Shown in pieces: positions 7,077 to 12,572 of a stretch of DNA of 12,572 nucleotides. The stretch is from an uncultured Ruminococcus sp. Lineage in GTDB: Bacteria > Bacillota > Clostridia > Oscillospirales > Ruminococcaceae. Location of the stretch: positions 1 through 12,572 of the forward strand of contig USEH01000046.1 of assembly GCA_900553675.1 (NCBI GenBank), read 5' to 3'. The notes beneath the pieces are model-generated. The model was given only the letters and a program-made list of their open reading frames with translations. It did not search any database and had not been told where the DNA came from. The position numbers were made by a program, and so were the translations under genes. Numbering within the stretch: the first letter of the stretch is position 1; each line of letters starts with the position of its first letter.

Positions 7077-7517
7077 TTGAGCAAACAGTATAAAACATTT
7101 TATTACCACAACGCCCGCGACATTCCCGGCGAATATTTTCCGATGCCGAAAAGCATCTTTCGCCTAGGGCTGACCGCGGGTGAAATTCTCGTGTACACCT
7201 ATCTGATGTACTGCGAGGACAGAAAAACCTTTCAGTGCCATCCGAGCTACGCCACCATCGGTGAGGCGGTGAACATGAGCAACAACACGGTGGCAAAACA
7301 TGTGGACGGACTCGTGCGCAAAGGGTTGATTACCACAGAACACACGACCGTGAAAACACGGGACGGGCGCACGCACAACGGGAGCCTGCTCTATACGCTC
7401 TGCCCGCTTGCACCGGTGGAGCAGGCATATTTTGAAAAGCAGATACGGGAGGCATCCGCGCGGATGAACTTCAAAGCCGCGCTTGAAAAATACGAAAAAA
7501 GGAAAGGAGGTGCGTAA
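7077..7517 (+). CDS. Winged-helix DNA-binding protein, possible replication protein
   Basis: A protein of 146 residues. The start is TTG 7077, nine bases after GAGGAGG; an ATG at 7073 is nearer but reads only MIEQTV before a stop in another frame, so it may be a leader peptide or a sign of a one-base change near the start. The sequence IPGEYFPMPKSIFRLGLTAGEILVYTYLM and then HPSYATIGEAVNMSNNTVAKHVDGLVRKGLITTE is a winged helix-turn-helix resembling the N-terminal domain of RepA_N-type initiators and HTH_36 proteins. The tail is short and charged and has no DUF6017 domain. It begins the second element and is followed after one base by the xis-like gene, so they form an operon. Initiator or regulator cannot be decided from sequence. 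Confidence 0.75.
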   Translation: MSKQYKTFYYHNARDIPGEYFPMPKSIFRLGLTAGEILVYTYLMYCEDRKTFQCHPSYATIGEAVNMSNNTVAKHVDGLVRKGLITTEHTTVKTRDGRTHNGSLLYTLCPLAPVEQAYFEKQIREASARMNFKAALEKYEKRKGGA

Positions 7518-7518
7518 G

Positions 7519-7734
7519 ATGAAGCACTCAATATACAAAACGCGGGAGGAACTGCCGATGTATCTGACCGTGATGAATGTGGCAGACCTGCTCGGCATTT
7601 CCCGTGCCAGTGCTTACGAGCTGGTGCGGGAGCAGAACTTCCCGAAGCTGAAAATCGTGGCGGGACGCATCATCATTCCGCGGGACAGACTGCTCGAATG
7701 GCTCGACGAACAGACCCGCTATGACAGGGTTTGA
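7519..7734 (+). CDS. Excisionase-like HTH protein
   Basis: A protein of 71 residues. ATG 7519 is chosen over an in-frame upstream ATG at 7483 because AAAGGAGG (7503-7510) lies eight bases before it, and the longer form would overlap the preceding gene. The motif MYLTVMNVADLLGISRASAY, followed by FPKLKIVAGRIIIPRDRLLEWLDEQ, is a typical excisionase/MerR-like HTH_17 domain with wing. It shares the DLLGISRA-AY core with the protein at 4109 but is otherwise clearly different, so the two belong to separate elements. It probably sets recombination direction for the tandem integrases at 10707 and 11871, although it lies far from them. Confidence 0.8.
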   Translation: MKHSIYKTREELPMYLTVMNVADLLGISRASAYELVREQNFPKLKIVAGRIIIPRDRLLEWLDEQTRYDRV

Positions 7735-7979
7735 CGGTCGATTATTTGATAGCAGGATAAAGCCGTGTCTCAGACACAGCAATTTACACCGCACGGCAAC
7801 GCCGGGCGGGGATTTTACGGCGAAATACGGGGATTTTTACGGGCTTGCAAAAACGTCACCTGTGTCTCGCGTATGCCGAAAAAGACTGCCTGCGGGTCTC
7901 AAACACGAAAATCCCTTGGAAAATCGGGCTTTTTCCGTGTCTCAGACCGTAGGACAACGAAAACAGAAAGGTTGAAATT
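7735..7979 (+). other. Repeat-rich noncoding region, oriT/origin candidate
   Basis: 245 bases directly upstream of the mobilization genes. CCGTGTCTCAGAC occurs exactly at 7763-7775 and 7935-7947. The first copy extends to the palindrome GTGTCTCAGACAC (7765-7777). GTGTCTC recurs at 7862-7868, and a variant GGGTCTCAAACAC lies at 7894-7906. Two iteron-like copies, CGGGGATTTTACGG (7807-7820) and CGGGGATTTTTACGG (7828-7842), are 21 bases apart, two helical turns. Two overlapping open frames (7721-7975, 7765-7983) have no good ribosome site and no recognised family; I treat them as not coding. The place and repeat content fit oriT, or an origin of replication. No known nick-site consensus is recognised. 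Confidence 0.5.
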
Positions 7980-8393
7980 ATGACAAAAGAAAAGCAAAAT
8001 GACGCGATGCCGTCGAAAGGCGTCCGGCTTCGCGTCGATCAATGGGAGGACTGCGACAGGTTCTCCGAAACACTCAAAATGGCATCACGGAATGATTTTA
8101 TCCGCGATGCCATTGATTTTTATCTGGAATATCTGCGACGGAACAACTCGGTGAAGTTTCTCACGCCTGCGCTGGAGTCGGTCATTTCCGCCAAGGTGAG
8201 GGACAGTGAAGAACGGCTTGCCCGATTGCTTTTCAAGCTGGCGGTCGATCAGAATCTGCTCGCGCACGCGGTCGCGGACTGCTTTGAGTTCAGTCCCGCA
8301 GAGATTGATAATATGCGTAATGACTCGGTGCGCGAGGTCAAAGAAACAAACGGAACCATCCGAACGGATGAAATATTGAATACAAAGAGGTAA
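7980..8393 (+). CDS. MobC-like relaxosome accessory protein
   Basis: A protein of 137 residues, ATG 7980 with AGAAAGG eight bases upstream. The N-terminal part (about 14-55: GVRLRVDQWEDCDRFSETLK, then ASRNDFIRDAIDFYLEYL) fits a ribbon-helix-helix DNA-binding domain. A helical middle (VISAKVRDSEERLARLLFKLAVDQNLLAHAV) probably dimerises or contacts the relaxase. Small proteins of this layout stand immediately before MobL/MobP-type relaxases in clostridial elements and are thought to bind oriT and load the relaxase. It stops five bases before the relaxase ATG, with the relaxase ribosome site overlapping its end, so the two are translated together. Name by context and fold, not by a strong motif. 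Confidence 0.7.
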   Translation: MTKEKQNDAMPSKGVRLRVDQWEDCDRFSETLKMASRNDFIRDAIDFYLEYLRRNNSVKFLTPALESVISAKVRDSEERLARLLFKLAVDQNLLAHAVADCFEFSPAEIDNMRNDSVREVKETNGTIRTDEILNTKR

Positions 8394-8398
8394 TTTTT

Positions 8399-10111
8399 AT
8401 GGCAAAACTGATTTTGAAAGCGCCGTATTACAAGCAAGGTCACAAAACCGAGGACGGGAGAGGTCGCGGCGGTTACGCGGAATATATCGCAACGCGCGAA
8501 GGCGTGGAACTTTTGCGCGGCGGCATGGTGAACTATATCGGTCAGCGCAAAGGCTCCTGCGGGCTGTTCTCGGACGAAGGCGTAACCGTTGACCTTGCGA
8601 AAGTCAGCCAGGAGATCGACAATCATTCGGGCAATGTGTGGGCGCTCATCTTCTCGCTAAAGCGGGAGGATGCCGAACGACTCGGCTATAATTCCGCCGC
8701 GCAGTGGGTGCATCTGCTCCGTTCCCGCCGCAATGATATTGCAAAGGCGATGCATATCGCGCCCGAAAATCTTCGTTGGTATGCGGCGTACCACAACAAG
8801 GAAACCAATCCGCACGCGCATATGATGGTGTGGTCGAAAAATCCGCGCGAGCCGTATCTCTCGCAGACGGGGCTTCACGACATCAAAAAGGTGATGGCGT
8901 CGGACATTTTCCGTCAGGAATTGCTCTCGGTTTATCGCGGGCAAACGCAGGCGCGGGATGATCTGAAAGAGATATTTCGCGCAAAAATGCGAGAACTGAC
9001 CACACAGATTCGTGCGGGTGGGAATGAAATTTCTCCCGAGCTCTATCAGAAGTTTGCGCTCCTCTGCGGGAAAATTGCTTCGCACAAGGGCAAAAAGGTC
9101 TATGGCTACCTGGATAAATCCGCAAAGCAGCTCACGAATGAAATCGTGAAACTGCTCTCGGCGGACGGAAAAATCGCGGAGCTGTATGACCTGTGGTATC
9201 GCTGTCAGTGCGAGGTGTACCGCACCTATACCGATGCCATGCCGGAGAAAATTCCGCTTGAGGAGAACAAGGAATTCAAGTCTGTCCGCAATGAAGTGGT
9301 GCGTGCGGCGGCGGAAATTATGTCTTTGCCGAGGCAACCCTTGCGCGAAATGACCGAAGGAAAAATGCCGGAGGAAGACCTGAAGCTCCTTGAAATCCGC
9401 GCCGACTTCGGTGACGTCGATGCCTTGATCGCGCTCGGACGGCATTATTACGAAAAGGAAGATGATGCGGACGAGGCGGAATATTTATGGAAAGTTGCCG
9501 CCGATAAAGAGAGTGCCGCGGCGATGTATCTGATTTACAAGGGCTACCGCGACGGAAAGTTCACCGAAAAGCCGAGCGACAAAATGAAATATCTGCGCAT
9601 GGCTGCGGACAAAAATCACGCTTATGCAGAGTATGAACTTGCCATGCAGACCGACAAACGGATGCCGAATGTGAAGCTGTCGTATCTCATGCGTGCGGCG
9701 GAACACGGCTGCACTGCGGCGGAATATGAGATCGGCAAGCTGTATTATGAGAACGGGCAGACCGAACAGGGGCTTGCTCATCTTGAAAAAGCCGCCGCAT
9801 CCGACCTCTGGGCGCGCATGCAGGTCGGATTGTTTTACTGCTACACGCGCGATAATTGGGAGCACGGCATGGAACTTCTGACCTCCGCCGCAGAGGAAAA
9901 CTACGCGCCAGCACAGGAGGCAATCCGAAATATTCAAAGCGGGCTGAACGCACAGATCTTCACGGGTCTGTGCGATCTTTTTTATTACGCCGCAAACATC
10001 ATTGACGGGCGCGCGGAAGAAATTCATGCGCCGTCCGGCGAACCCGTCATCAGCCGCAGACAACGCCGTGAGGAACAGGCGAAGCGGGACGGCGTGGTGA
10101 TGCAGATGTAA
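8399..10111 (+). CDS. MobL-type (MobP) relaxase with Sel1-like repeats
   Basis: A protein of 570 residues, ATG 8399 with AGAGG (8386-8390). Residues about 1-185 are the relaxase domain: YAEYIATREGVE, VNYIGQRKGS, VWALIFSLKREDAERLGY and the metal-binding motif YHNKETNPHAHMMVW (131-145, His139 and His141). This matches MobL/MobP3-like relaxases, which nick oriT and lead the strand to a recipient through a helper's secretion channel. The nucleophilic Tyr is probably in the YI of the N-terminal motifs (Tyr29 or Tyr46), which I cannot settle. Residues about 185-310 are helical and basic. Residues about 336-507 contain Sel1/TPR-like repeats (A..LG..YY....A..W...AA and similar), a protein-interaction solenoid. 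The end is short and basic. Intact. Confidence 0.85.
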   Translation: MAKLILKAPYYKQGHKTEDGRGRGGYAEYIATREGVELLRGGMVNYIGQRKGSCGLFSDEGVTVDLAKVSQEIDNHSGNVWALIFSLKREDAERLGYNSAAQWVHLLRSRRNDIAKAMHIAPENLRWYAAYHNKETNPHAHMMVWSKNPREPYLSQTGLHDIKKVMASDIFRQELLSVYRGQTQARDDLKEIFRAKMRELTTQIRAGGNEISPELYQKFALLCGKIASHKGKKVYGYLDKSAKQLTNEIVKLLSADGKIAELYDLWYRCQCEVYRTYTDAMPEKIPLEENKEFKSVRNEVVRAAAEIMSLPRQPLREMTEGKMPEEDLKLLEIRADFGDVDALIALGRHYYEKEDDADEAEYLWKVAADKESAAAMYLIYKGYRDGKFTEKPSDKMKYLRMAADKNHAYAEYELAMQTDKRMPNVKLSYLMRAAEHGCTAAEYEIGKLYYENGQTEQGLAHLEKAAASDLWARMQVGLFYCYTRDNWEHGMELLTSAAEENYAPAQEAIRNIQSGLNAQIFTGLCDLFYYAANIIDGRAEEIHAPSGEPVISRRQRREEQAKRDGVVMQM

Positions 10112-10142
10112 ATCCTTTTTTCAAAAAAATTGCATACAGCTA

Positions 10143-10171
10143 TGGACAAACCCTATTAAATAGGGTATAAT
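10143..10171 (+). promoter_or_regulatory. Promoter with palindromic operator in the spacer
   Basis: TGGACA (10143-10148) and TATAAT (10166-10171) are 17 bases apart. The spacer contains a perfect inverted repeat, CCCTAT-TAA-ATAGGG (10151-10165), that ends exactly where the -10 begins. A dimeric HTH protein bound here would block RNA polymerase. The next gene encodes such a protein, so autoregulation is likely. Confidence 0.75.
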
Positions 10172-10216
10172 AGAACAGAACTGCCGATAGCAAATCTATG
10201 AAGAAAGGCGAACCCC

Positions 10217-10540
10217 ATGAGCATTTTCGACGATATCAAAACGGGACTGAATCAGGCGATTGACTTTGAAAAAGGAAAAGGCAAGGCACGGGTAACCGTG
10301 ATGACCATTCATCCGGTCGATCAGTTTTCACCGGACGAAATCAAGCAAATCCGTACCGATACCGGGATGACGCAGGTGCTGTTTGCGCAGTATATGGGTG
10401 TTTCCGTAAAAACCGTGGAGGCATGGGAAGCCGGCAGAAATCATCCGGTAGGAGCCGCTTGCCGCCTTCTTGCCATGACAAAAAACGATCCTGATTTCCC
10501 TGTGAAATCGGGTGTTGTGGTCGCAAGGGCAAGTAACTGA
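10217..10540 (+). CDS. HigA/NadS-like XRE regulator (solitary antitoxin-type)
   Basis: A protein of 107 residues, ATG 10217 with AAGAAAGG upstream. Residues about 40-90 are an XRE helix-turn-helix: FSPDEIKQIRTDTGMTQVLF, QYMGVSVKTVEAWEAGRNHP, then ACRLLAM. The N-terminal segment (IFDDIKTGLNQAIDFEKGKG, then a basic strand) is the pattern of HigA/NadS-type antitoxins, where it contacts the toxin. No RelE/HigB toxin gene lies beside it: the upstream neighbour is the relaxase and the downstream one an integrase. It could be an orphan antitoxin, an immunity-like anti-addiction protein, or simply the element's repressor. Monocistronic, between its own promoter (10143-10171) and terminator (10555-10589). 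Confidence 0.82.
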   Translation: MSIFDDIKTGLNQAIDFEKGKGKARVTVMTIHPVDQFSPDEIKQIRTDTGMTQVLFAQYMGVSVKTVEAWEAGRNHPVGAACRLLAMTKNDPDFPVKSGVVVARASN

Positions 10541-10554
10541 ATCAGGAAAACCGG

Positions 10555-10589
10555 GAACGGTGGGGAGTATTTCTCCGCCGTTCTTTTTT
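10555..10589 (+). terminator. Rho-independent terminator after the XRE gene
   Basis: GAACGGTGGGGA (10555-10566) pairs with TCTCCGCCGTTC (10572-10583), with two G-T wobbles, around a five-base loop. Six Ts follow (10584-10589). It separates the regulator from the integrase operon. Confidence 0.88.
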
Positions 10590-10604
10590 ATCGCCAAAAA
10601 ACAG

Positions 10605-10680
10605 TTGATAACAAATTGATAACTCTTCGCCCGACCGCTGGATATTCACTCGAACCTGTGGTATCTTTGCAGTGGGCGAA
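10605..10680 (+). repeat. Repeats upstream of the integrase operon
   Basis: TTGATAAC occurs at 10605-10612 and 10616-10623, eleven bases apart (about one helical turn). TTCGCCC (10626-10632) and GGGCGAA (10674-10680) form an inverted repeat around the region that must contain the integrase promoter. The second TTGATA could be a -35, with a poor -10 (GATATT, 10641-10646) at 19 bases. Regulator or recombinase binding is inferred. Confidence 0.45.
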
Positions 10681-10706
10681 AAAAACTTACGAAAGGACGA
10701 AAAACA

Positions 10707-11870
10707 ATGGCAAAACGAAGACCGCAAGGTGACGGCATGGTGCGCAAGCGTTCGGACGGACGATGGGAAGCGCGCATCGTGATCGGTCACAAAAGCGACG
10801 GAACGCCGATGCACAAATCGGTGTTTGGCAAAACGCAAAAAGAAACGCTCGACAAATTGCACCGCGCAATTGAAACCTACCGCGATGTCGATCTCTGCGA
10901 GGACAGCCGCATGACGCTCGGCGAATGGCTTGACAAGTGGCTGGACGAATATATGATCTTCACGCTGCGGGAAAGCACCATGCAGAGCTACCGCATGATG
11001 GTGAACCACTATATCAAGCCATATCTCGGCAAAAAGCCGCTGACATCGCTGACAACGGCGGATATTCAGAAACTTTACAACAAGCTCAAAAAGGAGGGGC
11101 GCGTTCGTGAAGACCCCATCAAAGGCAAAACTCTTGCCGACAGCATGGTTCGCGGCATTCATATGATGCTTCACGAAGCGCTCGACGCAGCGGTGAAGGA
11201 ACGGCTCATCGTGCGCAATCCCACAAACGGCACAACCGTGCCAAAGCCAAATTATCCCGACAAGCAGGTGTTGGACGACGGTCAGCTTGAGAAATTTCTC
11301 GGCATGATCGAAGCCTACCCAGATTGGCGGGATTTTTTCTACACGGAATGTATGACGGGACTGCGCCGCGGCGAAATCTGCGGGCTGAAATGGAGCGACA
11401 TCGACTTTGAAAACCGTCGACTGCGGGTGGAACGGTCGCTTTCTGCCGTCACAAACGGAAAAATACAGATCGGCGAAACCAAAACGGGCGCGGGCAAACG
11501 GACAATTGTCCTGCCGCCGACCCTTGCCGCACTGCTTGCCAAACGCAAGGAAAACGCGCTGAATGAGTGGGTGTTCTACAATCCGTGCAACCCCAACCTG
11601 CCGATGAATCCGGCAGCGGCATACCAAAAACTGCACACGATCCTCAAAAATGCGGAGTTGCCGCGAATCCGCTTTCATGACCTCCGTCACACCTTCGCCA
11701 CCCATGCAACAAAAGGCGGAGTCGATCCAAAAACGCTGTCCGGAATCCTCGGACACACAAACGCGAGCTTCACGCTTGACACCTATACGCATGTGACGGG
11801 GGACATGCAGAAAAACGCCGCCGCGATTGTCGGCGGTATGGTCAAAAAACTGAAATTGGAGGACGAGTAA
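10707..11870 (+). CDS. Tyrosine integrase, first of tandem pair
   Basis: A complete 387-residue site-specific recombinase, ATG 10707 with a GAAAGGA box upstream. Residues about 1-58 are an AP2-like arm-binding domain (GDGMVRKRSDGRWEARIVIG). Residues about 68-170 are the core-binding domain. The catalytic domain has Arg220 in TGLRRGE, Lys259 in GETKTGAG, His324/Arg327 in FHDLRHTF, His350 in GILGH and the nucleophile Tyr360 in TLDTYTHV. All six catalytic positions are present, so it should be active. The stop TAA (11868-11870) is directly followed by the ATG of the second integrase. It would insert and excise the second mobile element. Confidence 0.93.
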   Translation: MAKRRPQGDGMVRKRSDGRWEARIVIGHKSDGTPMHKSVFGKTQKETLDKLHRAIETYRDVDLCEDSRMTLGEWLDKWLDEYMIFTLRESTMQSYRMMVNHYIKPYLGKKPLTSLTTADIQKLYNKLKKEGRVREDPIKGKTLADSMVRGIHMMLHEALDAAVKERLIVRNPTNGTTVPKPNYPDKQVLDDGQLEKFLGMIEAYPDWRDFFYTECMTGLRRGEICGLKWSDIDFENRRLRVERSLSAVTNGKIQIGETKTGAGKRTIVLPPTLAALLAKRKENALNEWVFYNPCNPNLPMNPAAAYQKLHTILKNAELPRIRFHDLRHTFATHATKGGVDPKTLSGILGHTNASFTLDTYTHVTGDMQKNAAAIVGGMVKKLKLEDE

Positions 11871-12572
11871 ATGGCAAAGAAAAAACAAGGCGATGGCAGT
11901 GTCTTTCAACGCAAGGACGGGCGGTGGGAAGGCAGAATTGTCGTCGGCTACAAGGAAAACGGCTATGCCCAAACGAAAAACGTGACGGCGCACACCAAGA
12001 CCGAATGTCAGGAAAAGCTGGCGAAACTGCGGGAGGAATGCGGACGGCGGAGCGAGAAAATCAAGCCGGATATGCCGCTTAGCGACTGGATTGACTTCTG
12101 GTATCAGAATTATTCCGCCCCCAAGCTCCGCCCGACCACACAGGCGTGCTATTCGGGAAGGATTTATACGCACATCATCCCGTCTGTCGGCAACATTCCG
12201 CTGAACAAGCTGACGCAGAACGACCTGCAACAGTTTTACGCGAGGCTCAAAAAGAGCGGACGGAAAAAGCATGTTGATAAATTCGGAGAAGGACTGTCCG
12301 ACCGCATGGTGCGCTCCTGCCACACGACCTGCCGCACGGCACTTGAAAAGGCAGTGACAGAAGGGCTGATTCGCATCAATCCCGCCGTCGGGTGCAAGTT
12401 GCCGCCGAAAAAGGCAAAGGAAATGCAGGTGCTGGATCGGGAGGAATTGCAGAAATTTCTCATTCAGGCGCAGGCGGACGGGTACTACGAACTGTTCCTG
12501 CTGGATCTCTGCACCGGCCTGCGGCGGGGTGAATTGATAGCACTTCAATGGGAGGATCTGAACTTTGAAACC
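11871..12572 (+). CDS. Tyrosine integrase, second of tandem pair (cut by window end)
   Basis: Open from ATG 11871 to the last base of the window with no stop: 234 residues seen of an expected 370-400. GGAGG (11858-11862) lies inside the end of the first integrase, so translation is coupled. The N-terminus (KKKQGDGSVFQRKDGRWEGR and on) is an AP2-like arm-binding domain, residues about 70-175 are the core-binding domain, and the catalytic domain begins with Arg218 in CTGLRRGELIALQWEDL. It is clearly homologous to the first integrase but far from identical, so this is an old duplication or a dedicated partner, not a recent copy. The remaining catalytic residues lie outside the window. Confidence 0.92.
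   Translation, partial: MAKKKQGDGSVFQRKDGRWEGRIVVGYKENGYAQTKNVTAHTKTECQEKLAKLREECGRRSEKIKPDMPLSDWIDFWYQNYSAPKLRPTTQACYSGRIYTHIIPSVGNIPLNKLTQNDLQQFYARLKKSGRKKHVDKFGEGLSDRMVRSCHTTCRTALEKAVTEGLIRINPAVGCKLPPKKAKEMQVLDREELQKFLIQAQADGYYELFLLDLCTGLRRGELIALQWEDLNFET

Noticed and set aside
7721..7983. Two small overlapping genes (84 and 72 residues) upstream of the MobC-like gene
   Set aside because: Neither has a good ribosome site, and repeats and palindromes fill the interval. A noncoding oriT/origin role fits better, although a small peptide cannot be excluded.
8657..9445. A 262-residue minus-strand frame inside the relaxase gene
   Set aside because: Antisense to the relaxase, whose HxH motif and repeats establish the coding strand.
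10542..12548. A 668-residue open frame on the minus strand
   Set aside because: It lies antisense to both integrases, which carry complete catalytic motifs and ribosome sites. It has no family resemblance and is an effect of codon composition on the opposite strand.

Overview
The window looks like a chromosomal segment of an anaerobic Gram-positive bacterium of the Clostridia, most likely a gut Ruminococcaceae/Oscillospiraceae relative. The evidence is strong GGAGG ribosome binding sites before nearly every gene, TTG/GTG starts, a clostridial-type GuaA, and mobile-element modules (MobL-type relaxase, DUF6017-type replication protein, serial tyrosine integrases) that are common in that group. 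No rRNA, tRNA or CRISPR was seen.

Positions 1-3830 are ordinary chromosome: a promoter and a membrane-anchored CapA-like protein (242-1621), a shortened TfoX C-terminal-domain gene (1656-1850), an intergenic stretch that folds into a perfect three-arm cloverleaf (2013-2080), and guaA (2240-3784). The 3' end of guaA is a known integration hotspot for mobile elements, and everything after it is mobile DNA.

Positions 3898-5182 are a decayed integrative element: a strong terminator, a cluster of short direct repeats, an intact small excisionase-like gene, the N-terminal third of a tyrosine integrase, and directly after it the C-terminal part of a replication initiator. A deletion has apparently fused the two ends. 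An IS110-family insertion sequence (transposase 5338-6570, minus strand) follows, with about 450 noncoding bases upstream of the transposase. That stretch folds, on the transposase-sense strand only, into hairpins expected of a bridge RNA.

Positions 7077-12572 are a second, apparently intact, mobilizable element running rightward: a winged-helix protein, an excisionase-like protein, a 245-base repeat-rich noncoding region that is the best oriT/origin candidate, a MobC-like accessory protein, a MobL-type relaxase with a Sel1-repeat C-terminus, a lone HigA/NadS-like regulator with a palindrome in its own promoter, and two tandem, translationally coupled tyrosine integrases. The second integrase runs off the window. 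No conjugation (type IV secretion) genes are visible, so the element would rely on a helper. The accessory protein and relaxase would process DNA at oriT; the excisionase and paired integrases would excise and insert the element; the HTH regulator probably controls its own transcript.
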